In this document: in pieces, positions 22,706-34,499 of the stretch
Layout: every line of letters starts with the position of its first letter
Position numbering within the stretch: position 1 is the stretch's first letter
Assembly (NCBI GenBank): GCA_029204225.1
Contig: CM055104.1
Coordinates: 56,634,264-56,698,263 of the forward strand
DNA: 64,000 nt
Reading direction: 5' to 3'
From: Diphasiastrum complanatum
Lineage: Eukaryota > Streptophyta > Lycopodiopsida > Lycopodiales > Lycopodiaceae
Notes under the pieces: generated by a model
What the model saw: only the letters and a program-made list of their open reading frames with translations
Database searches by the model: none
What the model was told of the DNA's origin: nothing
Made by a program: the position numbers and the translations under genes

Positions 22706-23737
22706 TTAGCTTTCCTATCCACTTTATCACTAGCAAAATCTGAGTCAGAATAGCCAACAATAGAAAGATCTTCACGTTTGTATAACAAGCCATAATCATA
22801 GGTTAAAGATTTGTACCTAAGTACCCTTTTGGCCATTTTCCAATGATGAATAGTAGGATAGCTTGGCTCAACTTATGAACACTAAAACTTACATCCGGCC
22901 TAGTTATGGTAAGCCAAATTAAGGAGCCTATAAGACTCCTAAAAAGAGTGATGTCCTCGAAGGATCTTTCATCACCTTTTTAGGGTCTTTTACAATTTGC
23001 TCCATAGGAGTATAGCATATTGAGCTTTTTTAACATTGAAAGAGCTTACTTGGATTGACAAACAAAAACTTTCTCATTATGGAAGTCAATCTCTAATCCT
23101 AAGATGTAATGAATTTTTCTAAGATCTTGCATCTTGAATTCTCTTCCAAGTGCAATTTTGGTTTCTTCAACTAAATTGATACACTTTCCTGTTAGGATAA
23201 TATCATCAACATAAATTAGAAGAATGACAATATCACTATCATAGAACTTGACATACAAGGAAAGATCATAGTTACTAAGATTGAATCCTAGTGAGATAAG
23301 GAAAGTGTTAAGTCGAGAATACCACGATCTTGGTGTTTGCTTTAGTCCATAGAGACTTTTGAAGAGCAAGCAGACTTTGGTCTTGTCTTGGATAAAGCTA
23401 GGAGGTTGTTCCATATAAATCTCTTTTTCTGGATATCCATTTAAGAAAGCATTTGAGACATCTAGTTGAAAAACTTGTCATTTAAAAACAAACAAGCAGA
23501 AATGATGACTCTTATTGATATCATCTTTGCAACAAGAGCAAAAGTCTCCTCATAATCAATTCCATAAACTTGGGCAAAGCCTTTTGCACAAAGTCTTGTC
23601 TTATACTTGTCAATTGTGCCATCTTGATTATATTTGACTTGAAAAATCGATTTGCAACCAATAGTATGCTTGTTGGATGGAAGAGCCACAAGCTCCCATG
23701 TCTTGTTGGCAATCAATGCATCATACTCCTCCTTCAT
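22706..23737 (-). pseudogene. Copia reverse transcriptase and RNase H, minus strand
   Basis: EEYDALIANKTWELVALPSN, KYKTRLCAKGFAQ and DYEETFALVAKM (23737-23560), a frameshift near 23460, then SLYGLKQTPRSWYSRL and LLIYVDDIILTG with an intact YVDD (within 23046-23414). After another break come RSLIGSLIWLT and TRPD (about 22900), then YDYGLLYKREDLS and YSDSDFASDKVDRKA, the RNase H start, ending at the minisatellite. Closely similar in wording to copia element 1. Confidence 0.86.
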
Positions 23738-24099
23738 GGCTAGAAACCATTATTTTGAGTTGAGTGCTTCATATACATCCTTTGGCTCTTCATGTGAAAC
23801 AAAATATGCACAATTAGTGGGGTTGAGTTCCACTTGTTTGCCTTTATCTCCATATGTGAGCCTCTTAGACTCAGATCTTTCTCTTTGTGATCTCCTTGGT
23901 GAGAAAACTCGAGGTGACTCCTCCTCAATTCTCGGCCCCATCTCTCCATGAAAATCTTCAAGGGTGATGATAGGAGAATCCTTTTGAGAATCTTTGATCT
24001 CGGCCTCATCAAAGATGTATTTTTAATTCTCATGAAAAATAACATCTCTACTCTCAATTGTAATTGAGGTAGAGGGAACATAAATTATGTATGTCTTCT

Positions 24100-25083
24100 T
24101 GTTGGATGAGTATCCAACCATGATCCATTTGACTGAATTTGGATCATCTCTTTTCCTTGTTTCCAAGGGTACATGAACAAAGCAAGCACATCCAAAAACT
24201 CTAAGGTGATCAACATCAGGTTTCTTCTTGAATAAGACTTCATATGGTGATCTTCCTACAAGTGTTCAGTGAGGTAATCTATTGCAAGATTAATTGCTTC
24301 TCCCCAATATTCAATAGGCAAAGAAGCTTCAACTCGGATTGCTTTAGCACATTCACATAGAGATCGATTTTTTCTTTCAGCAACCCCATTTTGAGATGGG
24401 AAATAAGCACAAGAAAACTCTCTTTTAATCCCTTCAACCTCACAATAATCATAAAACTTGTTGGAGATGTATTCATCTCCTCCATCACATCTCAAAGCTT
24501 TAACTTTGAAAGAAAATTGTTTCTCAACATAAGCTTTGAAACTAGAAAGTGTTCAAACACCATAGATTTTGAAGAAAGAAGGTACAACCAAGTATATCTT
24601 GTAAAATCATCAATGAAGGTAACAAAACCAGTTGCACCACCAATACTTTTTGAGGAAGAAAAATGAACATCCGAGTGAATTAATTCCAAAGGATGAGAAG
24701 TCTTAATAGAAGACTTTTGATATGGCTTTCTATGTGATTTTGCAATAGCACAAGCCTCACATGGCTTGATATCTTTGGAGAGTGATCTTGGTAGGCCAAT
24801 AGCCTTATCAGTCTTGATCATAGAAAACATAGATTTATAGTTAGGATGCCCCAACCTCCTATGCCATTACTCATCCTTAGACATAAAGGCAATTTCACAA
24901 AAGTTTGCATTCTCATAAGAATTTAACTTGACGATGCCACCATATCTAGATCCATTAGCTAGGATCTCTTCACCTTTCTTAATAAAGCAAGTATTGGCAT
25001 TGAATTTCACATCACAAACACAATCAAGCAACTTTCCAACAATAATCAAGTTCTTTGTAAGCTTAGGAACAAAAATAAGATAT
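24100..25083 (-). pseudogene. Copia protease end and integrase, minus strand
   Basis: FVPKLTKNLIIVGKLLDCVC (25075-25015) is the usual phrase between protease and integrase. MGHPNYKSMFSMIKTD and CEACAIAKSHRKPY give the zinc-binding part, LIHSDVHFSS the first catalytic Asp and FVTFIDDFTRYTWLYLLSSK (the phrase after it) follows. RCDGGDEYISNKF carries the second Asp (normally RSDNGGE) and SQNGVAERKNRSLCECAKAI the Glu. A frame change at about 24495 and others later break it. Confidence 0.86.
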
Positions 25084-25214
25084 TGTATTTCACATGTGTG
25101 GATCCGAAAATAGCATTTAATGAGCATTCTACACACAAAATTGCAAGATATCACCAATGCAGTGCACCAATAGATAGATGACCCAAAAAAAACTCATATA
25201 TAAGCATGATATGA

Positions 25215-25288
<74 letters not shown>

Positions 25289-25557
25289 CTTCTCTTCCCA
25301 TGAGTTACATCCTTTTATAGCAGATCCAAACCTAATTTCAAACTTTGGTTTCTCTCCATAATAAAAAACCCTACTATTTTTGTGACTAGATTCAATGTCT
25401 CTATACTCAAATTTGAATCTACTAAAACTCGTGTACTACAATTTTCACACTTTATATAGGTTTGAAAAGTCAAACTCTAAGTCTAATATGAAATTGGCCT
25501 CAATTGCTAAATAAACAAATGTAGCAAATTTGACTCAACTAGTTGAAATCTTTCACA
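25084..25557 (-). repeat. Family W LTR with internal GA tract (truncated)
   Basis: Starts on the minus strand with TGTGAAAGATTTCAACTAGT at 25557 and holds a TATA box (CTATAAAAGGATG, about 25310-25322) just before a CT tract. It matches 37256-37819. The last about 180 bp of the LTR, as seen at 37073-37255, are absent because pol begins immediately. Its right end interrupts another copia integrase fragment (25558-25721). Confidence 0.82.
25218..25285. repeat. (GA)n microsatellite inside family W LTR, 68 bp
   Basis: Perfect GA on the plus strand, CT in the sense of the LTR, about 25 bp downstream of its TATA box. The sister LTRs have about 10 bp (at 1630) and 132 bp (37384-37515) at the same site. 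Confidence 0.9.
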
Positions 25558-25725
25558 AAAATGACAAACTTTTGAGAAGAGGGAATGAAGATTTTGTAAC
25601 CTTTGCTTGCATTGCCATAGCCTACCATGATCCCTTCCATGGATGATGGATCCTCCTTGGTCCTTGTGTCCAAAGGGACATGTACTAGCAAATACATCCA
25701 AACGCCTTCAAATACATCCAAACAC
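25558..25725 (-). pseudogene. Copia integrase C-terminal fragment, minus strand
   Basis: HVPLDTRTKEDPSSMEGIMV and GYGNASKGYKIFIPSSQKF are the conserved end of a copia integrase. The frame is cut by the family W LTR right after KFVIF. This is the target into which that LTR inserted. Confidence 0.78.
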
Positions 25726-27030
25726 CTTCAAGTCTTTGAGATTAGGCCTTTCTCCATCCAACAAAACCATTGAACACAATACGAACTACCCTCCAATTTG
25801 ATTGGCCTCGTCTGCCATAAAGCCATGAAAGTCTGTAGATGGATTGGCATTGTGTGTCAGTACCGAGTTTAACATTTCTCAAAAAGGTATTTGGGATGTC
25901 ATGTCTTCCTCTTTCATTTCACATATTGCGATTGTTAGCAATTCCTGCACACTGTGATAAATATAAAGAAGCAAGTTCAGCGTGCTTTCTCTCACACATG
26001 ACACATGTTAGGTACATAACAATTCTAGCATTACATAATGAGAACTTGAATCATCTCTGGTAGCATCATGACAGGATCATATTCCGTCAACTCTTTATCA
26101 CACAAGAAAAGCTTCAACATTTGACACATACTATTGTATACACATACTATAAGAAACACAACTTGAAAGCAACTACACCATACCAGTGTGGGTTAGTCAT
26201 ATCTTAAAGCACCTGCGTAAAGAGTTCGACTAAGTATTGAGAGACGGACAACCATACAGTCCTTGCATATTACTCTACTGCATATACCACATTCAGAAGA
26301 TATCATACTCATTAAATGGCACAAAACCAGTGTTGAGGAAAGTGTGTACCTCAGTACTGTTTGAAGGTTGTGCTCAGTGGGGAGGGGAGCTCCCTCAGAT
26401 TTTGGTCAAATGACCCGCATTTTGATGGACATGTGTAAGTGGGGCCCACGTTCTAATTCACAAAACATACTTCTCCCCACAGCTAGGGCCAGACCCATTT
26501 AGAGCGCTACTGATCTGATCTACAGCTCCATGGCCAATTAACAAGAGGTGAACTGCAAATAGAGTCGCCCACCCATCTGCGACCTGCAGAGATCATTGTA
26601 GTGTAGTGATGATTGAGATTGAGCTATGTGGCACATTTGCAGGTAGCCAGATCCCTCATGGTGCGCTACTGCTTCTGACCTGGCTTTCTCATGAAACGGT
26701 GAGCTCCTTCTGATGCTTGAATTTTTTTTGGTTTCCTTATGTGTGCGTTGAGAGCGTGGTGTTGCTAGTGAGAGGTCACTGGCCCATTGGCAGCCAGATC
26801 GCAGGCTTAGGAACAACAGGATAATACATTGTCGGTATTTGTTGTATTCAGGATGATATCGTCAAGATCTCTAGGAGGAAGAAATCGGCCTCTGCATGCT
26901 CCTTGAACATCTTTTGCGGCTTGTGTGAAAATGCTGCTAGGAATCTTATTTCTTGTTTCTTGTTTCTTGAATCTTTTTTTTGTTGTTTCTAAATCAGATT
27001 GCAAGGCACAGTGGAGAAAGAAGAGGGTGG
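25726..27030. other. Intergenic DNA, no gene recognised
   Basis: No ORF with a recognisable domain and no clear repeat. The ORF-sized openings at 26538-27004 on the minus strand show no family signature. Confidence 0.35.
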
Positions 27031-27660
27031 GGACAGCTCCTGACCATTAGCGTGCTACCATTTTTTCTAGCTTTTTCTCGGACTTTATAAAACCATGAAA
27101 CAAAATTGGCAGCTCTAGACCATCAGCGCAAGCACTGATGGTCTGGAGCTACCAATGTTTCTTTAATTTCATACACAATACCATAAACAAGTAAAGAAAC
27201 TTAAACACAGTTGACAATGAAAATAAAAAGGCAGCTCTGGACCATCAACGCTGGCGCTGATGGTCCGGAGCTACCATTTTTTTCATTGTCAACTATGTTT
27301 GTCAAAAACAAGTTCACAAATGAAAAAAAAATGGAAGGTTCGGACCATCAACGTTCGCGCTGATGGTCTGGAGCTGTCATTTTTTCACAAAATTTGTGAG
27401 CTTGTTTTTGACAAACACAATTGACAATGAAAAAAAAATGCCAGCTCCGGACCATCAACGCCAGCGCTGATGGTTCGAAGCTGCCACTTTTTTTCATTGT
27501 CAACTGTGTTTGTCAAAAACAAGCTCACTTTGTCAAAAACAAGCTCACAAACGTAAGAAAAAATGGCAACTCCGGACCATCAGCGCTGGCGCTGATGGTC
27601 TGGAGCTGTCATTTTTTCACAAAATTTGTTCACTATCACAAAATTTGGTACATTTGTAGA
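27030..27660. repeat. Array of hairpins with spacers in alternating orientation
   Basis: Five near-identical 40-bp palindromes at 27111-27150, 27233-27272, 27336-27375, 27443-27482 and 27568-27607, plus a degenerate half at about 27034-27056. Each reads roughly GCTCCGGACCATCAGCGC then its inverse, so each can fold into a stem of about 18 bp. The spacers are not simple repeats: CATTGTCAAC..TGTTTGTCAAAAACAAG after the second and fourth palindromes, and the inverse complement (CTTGTTTTTGACAAACA..) after the third. So larger inverted repeats are nested around the small ones. There is no convincing coding sequence. Possible sources are decayed MITE-like elements piled up, or hairpin-forming RNA; neither is proven. 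Confidence 0.85.
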
Positions 27661-28980
27661 TCCATCATCTGCTTGTATAAGCTTACCCACACCGTGCCAC
27701 TCCTTGGCTGCTCGCTGGTCTATATTTGTCTGCTCGCTGGTCGCTCTCTCAAGAAATCGCTCTTCTCCTTGGCTTCTCGGTCCTTAACTCCTCTTCGTCA
27801 TTCTGCTCTCCTCTTGGCTCCTCTTCTTCGCACTTTTTGTATGTAAAGTTAGAGTTTCGAGTTCGAGTTTGGGTTTAGGTGATGAAGTAGCACCTGCCTA
27901 GCCCGAAGACAACCCTCGCAATTACTACTCACAACTCATCCATTTATGTATATTGGATCTCAATAACTGCTTGACTCATGCCTTAGAGCTAACCCCAGTG
28001 TAAGGACCTCTCCTTCAACTAACATATGCAACTGTTGTAATGGAGACATGCCACATCTCTTTTAAAGCAATAAAATCCCTTATCACTTTCTAGGTGTTCT
28101 GTAGATACGAAAACAAAGACTAGCTATATTATTTGATAGTGCCCTTACACAAATTTAAAGGAAAAGTAAAAACAGTAATTTTTTTTTCAAGCGTGCAAAC
28201 CAACTGAATGTGGATCTTCTACAAGTTGTTGGTCATACATTAGTTTGAGTGCCCTTAGTGGATAGACTTCGAAGTTGTCTGATATAGATAACTCGTTTAT
28301 ATTTAGCTATAAATACCAATCCAACTGCCTCATAATATAACTTATATAAATATATAAGCTCATATTTAACTAATATAGGTAATATAACAATATTATTACC
28401 TACAAAGTAAAGTATATAAAATGGTGACTGAATGTTGGGTGGCCAGTTATGACATTTAAGCATGCCTCCTAGAGCACCTCACCAAGGAGCCGTTGGATTC
28501 TATGGGAGCCGTAATGCATTAAATTAGCCGTAATTCACTAAGGGACGTGTGTCTGCATGCCAAGTGAGTCTTTCCAACACTGTTCTGTTTTTTCTCATTA
28601 CATGATTCACCTCCATCCTTGCAACTCACTTCTCATCCTTCTCATCCTTTCAACTCTCTATTGGCATATGCCTGCAAGACATTTTTTTATCTTTGGTGAC
28701 TAGCTCAAATTATCTCTCTGAATTCGTCATTGCAGTTATAGGAACCATCATTGAGGAGGCAAGCATATAAGCGAGACTGACTTTGAAAGGAATGACAACC
28801 GATCCAGTTATAGTACCTCTTGTAAATGGGAGAGGAGTAGTGACCCACAAGTCATTGGAGGTAATAACCCTGAACACTCATAAATTGTGCTCTGTGTTAG
28901 CCATTGTGCTCACAGAATCTGGCGATGACTTCGACTGCCAGTGGACATGCTAAATGATTTGGATGGTGAGATTATATATC
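27661..28980. other. Intergenic DNA, no gene recognised
   Basis: Mixed AT-rich sequence between the hairpin array and the SWIM relic. No supported feature. Confidence 0.35.
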
Positions 28981-29020
28981 TTTTGGATTCCAACATTTCC
29001 TCATATATTACATCATTGAG

Positions 29021-29961
29021 ATGGTATACAAGCAACAAGCAGAAACTGTGGATAAAGACAAAAGATATATATCGAAATCTATTGTCATATCAAGCAATAG
29101 TTATTTAAGTGAGAGGACTTCATTTCTTTCCAAAGAAACAAAGAAGAACAGTCCATCATATTCTAATGATATGGAAGGCTTTGTCAATACTGGAAGAAGT
29201 GTCATTCCACTAATCTTGGAGAAACCAGGTCCAAGCATTTTGAAAAGCCTGCTAGTTAACGCAACCTCTCGTTATACGGTTGATGAGCTTTCACGAGAGT
29301 ACAATGGAAAAGTTGTCTTTAAGCTCCCGCCAACTTTTGGTATAAAAATCCCAATCTAGAGAAGTTAATGATGCGTTCCACTTTCAGACAAAGCACGAGG
29401 CCATGAAATGTTACAGAGACTGTGAATAACACAACATTTGGTACGCCTATGTACCATCAACCAGTCCACATGGAGGGTGATAGGGAGACTATGCGAAGAA
29501 AAAGAAAGCCTGGTAAAACTGTCGGAATCGAAGAGAATGCAAGCCATCGGCCAGAGTACAATTACGAAAATATATATAGAGGACGTCGTGCTATTCCTAA
29601 AAAAATCAATTTTGCCGCTACCCATAGGGAGGAGGAATGCAAGGTGGATGGGAAGCCAGTGGTTGAAGAGGACGTACACATAAATATGTGGGAAATACGA
29701 AGAACAACTGCCAATAGTCAAGTCAAGTGTCTTGGGTTGATTCCTAAAGAGGGTCCTTGTGAACGTCCTATTGGTTGTTCAATGAGAGGTATCGCAGCGC
29801 CTTCCTTCTACGGTATTAGAAAGCATATTAAAAGAAGCACTCCACAATTTATGTGGTTTTGTGCCAATGATTGCACACACACATGGAAAACAAACAAATG
29901 GATTACTCAAATGCCTCATAAACTTCCCAACATTTGGCCAGTCGCCAAAGGCACTAACTAA
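29021..29961 (+). pseudogene. Unrecognised ORFs, probably the upstream part of a SWIM/MULE-type relic
   Basis: Two ORFs: 29021-29359 (112 aa, Ser/Lys-rich, ending FKLPPTFGIKIPI) and 29422-29961 (179 aa). The second has a basic patch (RRKRKPGKTV) and a cysteine cluster: CLGLIPKEGPCERPIGC then FMWFCANDCTHTW, which could bind zinc. I do not recognise the domain. Because a SWIM finger follows 270 bp later on the same strand, I infer they are parts of one transposase-like gene, but another family is possible. Confidence 0.4.
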
Positions 29962-30017
29962 CTCAACAGGAAGCTGACATCCTGACACGTGGAGGTTATG
30001 TCTTACAAACGCAGGTT

Positions 30018-30505
30018 GTGGATGGGGGCGAGCCACCAATTTCTCATGAAAGGGGTGCTGGTGCATCAAACTCTCATGAACAACATTGCACACCAGGGCA
30101 GCACCCACCAGGACATGGCACCACTAAAGATCATGACTCATCTTTTCCAAACACAAGAGACACTCTACCACCCAAAAGACGATTTAAAACCAGAACAACG
30201 ATCTCACTCAAGGCACAACAACGCATTGATCGGTGTCTTACTATGTTGGCCAGGTGAAGGCTGTTAAGTGTGTCAAAGAAGGACACCATGAAATCTTCAC
30301 CACTACAACATTTTGTTTAGACCACGAGGGAGAGTATGATGTTAGCATAGCACAACAACCGTCTTGCACATGTGCGGATTTTCAAGCTCGTCACACGGAG
30401 GGAAAGCCGTATCTAGCATGCAAACATTTGTACTATGTTATTCTTAAACATGTTTATTCACCAATCACTTCTAATAGAAATCAAGGTGTTCCAAGCTCTC
30501 TCTAG
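30018..30505 (+). pseudogene. SWIM zinc-finger relic, probably Mutator-like transposase C-terminus
   Basis: The ORF at 30233-30505 contains EYDVSIAQQPSCTCADFQAR, then PYLACKHLYYVILKHV. CxC...CxH is the SWIM zinc-binding motif, usual at the C-terminus of MULE and FAR1-like transposases, where it helps DNA binding. The upstream frame (30018-30257, with KRRFKTRTTISLKAQQRIDR) continues into it after a frameshift near 30250. The catalytic domain is not seen. Confidence 0.65.
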
Positions 30506-30519
30506 AGAAAGAAACTACC

Positions 30520-31360
30520 GCTAGTCTTGTTTAGATAGCAAGAAATTCTTTTTCGCTTGTAGAATGTTGGACTGCCTAGTTTTGTGCTCGCGGAAAGATG
30601 TGCAGCCCTAATTGTATCACTTTTTTTTGTTATTTAGATTATTGCTTAGCATGTAATATTTAACAAGTCTTTAAGTTTGGATCTGAGAACAAGGCCCTCT
30701 TGAGATTGTGCGATTGGTACACTTTTGATTCTTCTCAATGTAGCTAGCCATCCATACTAACTATGATATTTTTTCTTGCAATTCAGAATTGATCATGGCA
30801 ATTGTTAATCCCGCAAATGCATGGTTCATGTTTTGGTTATGCACAATTCTTCAGGTTTGAACTTGTCAATCTTCAGAGAAAAAGGACAATTACGATTGTA
30901 CTAGTCAATCATTAAGAGTTATTGATTGCTTAATTCAATGATTTATCAAGTTCTAGGTGTTAGATCTTGATCTAGATGCACTACATTATGATTTAAGCAA
31001 GAGCAATGGATCAAATACATAAACGACCTATGTACTGGTCCAGCAGGCTCCACACGTGTGAGATCTCACTATGAACATAGATCTTAAGATTAACATAATA
31101 CATTGACCAAGTTGGAAGTGACAATTTCAATAGAATTCTATTGTTTACACACAACCTAAATCCTAAACCACCAAAAAACCGAAGCCAAAAAGTTCTAACA
31201 AACTGAACGTCAAAAGTGTTAAAAAACTCACTAAAATGGCCAAAAAGCTCGCATCCAAAAGCTCACTAAAAATCATTCCCCTTGGTAGAGCTAGTGAGAT
31301 AGTTCTCACACCAAGTTGCAAGATCTCATATTGGAGTTGGTAGGACACCTTTATTGAATC
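30520..31360. other. Intergenic DNA with an LTR-like G-box palindrome
   Basis: No gene recognised. A CACACGTGTG palindrome occurs at 31051-31060, so part of the stretch may be LTR-derived. Confidence 0.35.
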
Positions 31361-31364
31361 CATT

Positions 31365-31539
<175 letters not shown>

Positions 31540-31574
31540 TTTTGATCATTTACAAGTGAATTTCTCAAAGGAAA

Positions 31575-32251
31575 ATGACTTCTTTGGGTTCCATTTTGTT
31601 GGATCATGGTGAGAGATTGAACATCTCCAATTATGCTATTTGGAAGGTAAGGATGGAGTCCATTTTGGTACTCCAAGATCTGATGGAGATTGTGCTAGGA
31701 CTTGAGGAGAAGCCTCAAGTGCTCCAAGAGGTCCAAAACTACAAAAATAGGGCTAGGATGGCCCTACATATCATAAAGATGAATGTTTCCAATGAAGTGT
31801 TGAGGGAGATTGGCTCATGTACCTCATCCAAGGAGGCTTGGAACAATTGAAATCCATCTATGAGACAAGGAACACATCAAAGTTTCTCACACTAATGAAT
31901 CAAATTTTTCAAAGCTTCCTAAGGAGTAATGAGAGTGCCTCAAGTTATGTTTTGAGAGTCAAAGATCTTCATAGAGAGCTTGCTTACATAGGAGACCACC
32001 TCAATTCAAGAGAGCTAGTGCAAGTGATCCTAAATGGATTGAAGGATGATGGAGAGGTGAAGGCATATTTCACAAAGGACAAGCCAAGACGAAGGGGCAA
32101 AGAGCCTCATCAACATTTCAAGAAGGACAAGTCAAAGGTGGAGAGTGATGGGGAGTCCTCACAACCATCAACAAGTTGCAAATCCAACAAGAAGTGTTTC
32201 TTTTGTGGTAAGAAGGGGCATTTTGCTTCTAATTGTTTCAAGAAGTTGTAA
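31575..32251 (+). pseudogene. Copia gag fragment A with zinc knuckle
   Basis: ERLNISNYAIWKVRMESILV, then SSKEAWN, a frameshift near 31845, SIYETRNTSKFLTLMNQIFQ and LVQVILNGL (31870-32045), and CFFCGKKGHFASNC (CX2CX4HX4C) near 32190-32235. About 100 residues usual between the capsid and the knuckle are shortened. A stop at 32249 ends it and AT-rich non-coding sequence follows, so protease and pol are missing. Confidence 0.82.
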
Positions 32252-32910
32252 GATGTAACATTTTGCAGATATTTAAAATTTGGATTGAGCATTGCAAGAT
32301 ATTTTAAAAATTTTATATTCAAATCACAAAAATAGTAGGAACATTAGTTGTGTGCAATTTGTTATTATGAAAGATAATTGTTAAATTAGGTGAATTTGAA
32401 AATTTTAAAATATTTTTAAAAAAAATTCAAAAATGCAATATAAAAGATTTTGATATAATTTCAAAACTTGTATGCGATTCATTGTTAATATTTTAAGATT
32501 TAAAAATTGTTACAAATGTAAGATTTAAAATTATTTGTTTATCTTATTAATATGAATCATCAATAAACTTAAATATCACAAAGAGGTTTGAAAATCATCA
32601 AGAAACAATCGCATATCCTTGTTTTTCCACTATTTGTGTTGTGATTTCTTGCGTTGAATGCTATCAATGAGTAATGTACTATAATCTCTGCTCATTTTCC
32701 GTACACTGACATTATTTCACGCATGTGAGGCCGCTCTTGAAGTATATTGATCATTAATCAAATTGTTCTTACTAATTAGATGTATTTTTTGATCTAGATC
32801 TAATTCTACACATTAGAATTGTGATTGATCTATCTAATTGGCATCCAACACCACTTGTGGATCGATTATAGATTCAATTAAGGTCCAAAATTTTCAGATT
32901 TCAACTTGGT
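32252..32910. repeat. AT-rich segment, probable 5' LTR of gag fragment B
   Basis: No coding signal. It ends just before a tRNA-Met primer-binding site at 32913, so its right part is probably the LTR of the element whose gag lies at 33570. No second LTR copy is present to confirm the limits. Confidence 0.45.
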
Positions 32911-32912
32911 AT

Positions 32913-32925
32913 CAAAGCCAAGCTG
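32913..32925 (+). other. Primer-binding site (initiator tRNA-Met type)
   Basis: TTGGTATCAAAGCC follows TTCAAC; it differs by one base from the TGGTATCAGAGC core. The distance to the next gag (about 645 bp) is like that in copia element 1. Confidence 0.7.
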
Positions 32926-33569
32926 GTATTAAGTACAAGTGACAATGATAATGATCAATGAAAACACCCAAATTAGCAATTTTTTGCGTGCTTGATCTAA
33001 TCTTGTGAGGGCGAGCTAGAAGTGAGTGGTAGCATCAAATTTTTTGAATAAAATTGAGTTTTTGGCTGCAGATGTACTGTTCACATGTGTGAGTCCGTAT
33101 TGGACCTATTTGAGAAGAGCCTAACTTTGAATTTGTCCCAAATTTCACACACACATCTATTTTTCAAGTTTTTTGGTGCATTGTTTAGACTAGCCTCATA
33201 ATTTTCAAATCTATATTTATATCTTGTAATGATTCATTGTAGTGAATGTTTTGAAGCTCAAATCAGGCCCAAAAAATTGATTTATCAGATCTTGATAGAG
33301 AGTGAAAACTTCTAGAGAGTTGATTGGCCAAAAATCATAGATCTAGGGATGATTTGCTATAAATTGGTAGTGATCATTGTACCATCAATCTAGCTTTGTG
33401 CTAGTTGGATTGGGACGAGACTAGAAGCATCTAGAGTGCTAGAAGTCTACCTTAGATCATTCCATTGAGTGAAATCTTTGTGAATTTCAAGTCAATATTA
33501 TTCATTATGACATCCATTTCAAGTCAATATCAATATCATTCAAGTCAATATCATTTATTATGACATCCA

Positions 33570-34490
33570 TTGTTAGAAGCCAATGAGAGACTCACATCCA
33601 TTAACTATTCCATTTGGAAAGTGAGAATGGAGTCACTTTTAGTGCTCCATGATCTCTATGAGATTGTCCTAGAAGAGGAGGATGAACCTCTTGTTGGACA
33701 AGAGCAAGCTAGATACAAGAGAAAGGCTAGATTGGCCTTACATTGCATCAAGATGACTGTGAGCAATGACCTCTTGAAAGAGGTGTCATCTTTTGTCTCG
33801 GCCAAGGATGTTTGGGATTCATTAAAAGGCATCTATGAATCCTATAACACTTCAAGAATATTCATGCTTAGGAATCAAGTGCTTCAAAGCATGAAAGGAA
33901 GTGAGAGAGTGCACAAGAGTATATGCTTAGGATCAAATTTTTTAATAAAGAATTGGCTTCAATAGGATATGAGATCCAAGACAATGAACTTGTGCAAGTC
34001 ATTCTAAATAGACTTAGTGAAGATCATTCTAATTTAGTCCAAAGTTTTGTCATTCAAGATAAGCTACCTACTATTGACAAGCTCCATAATGTGCTTGTGG
34101 TCAAGGAGAGTAGGATGTTTCATCTCAAATCAAGGATGGGATCCATGTCCTTGCAAGGAGGTGATGAGAAGGCCAACTTCTCATTCAAAGGCAAAAAGAA
34201 GACTCACTCATCCAAAAAGAACCAAGACAAGGAGGTCGGGGACAAGGAGGGTGGATCAAGCTCCAAAGGCAAATCCAAGAAAGAAAAATCAAAGCTAAAA
34301 TGTTTCTTTTGTGGCAAAAAATGACATTTTGCTTTCGAGTGCTACAAGAAGAAAAATTCTCAAGAGAAGGAAAAGCGAGGCAATCTTGTGATTGAGGAGG
34401 AGGAGGATGATTGCAACTCTCATCCTTGATGGCAATTACAACAACAACATCAAGCAAGGACATATGGTGGATTGATAGTGGGGCTAGGGG
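33570..34490 (+). pseudogene. Copia gag fragment B and protease start
   Basis: ERLTSINYSIWKVRMESLLV, SAKDVWDSLKGIYESYNTSR, a frameshift near 33925, then ELVQVILNRL and a Lys/Ser-rich region. The knuckle reads CFFCGKK then a stop (TGA in place of Gly, at 34322) and HFAFECYKKK. Further on (34440-34490) DIWWIDSG marks the protease active site. The sequence then passes directly into the satellite at 34500. Confidence 0.82.
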
Positions 34491-34499
34491 CTTAACAAG

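Larger units (their letters stand above)
22706..25083 (-). mobile_element. Minus-strand Ty1/copia internal region, lacking gag
   Basis: Read right to left: protease end and pre-integrase (25083-24867), integrase (24854-24256), linker (24250-23740), RT (23737-23046) and RNase H (22836-22706). Gag and most of the protease are missing: the LTR at 25084-25557 joins pol directly. The RNase H end is replaced by the minisatellite. Confidence 0.85.

Noticed and set aside
27421-27846. 141-aa ORF across the hairpin array
   Set aside because: It follows the repeat structure, changes character outside it and shows no domain.
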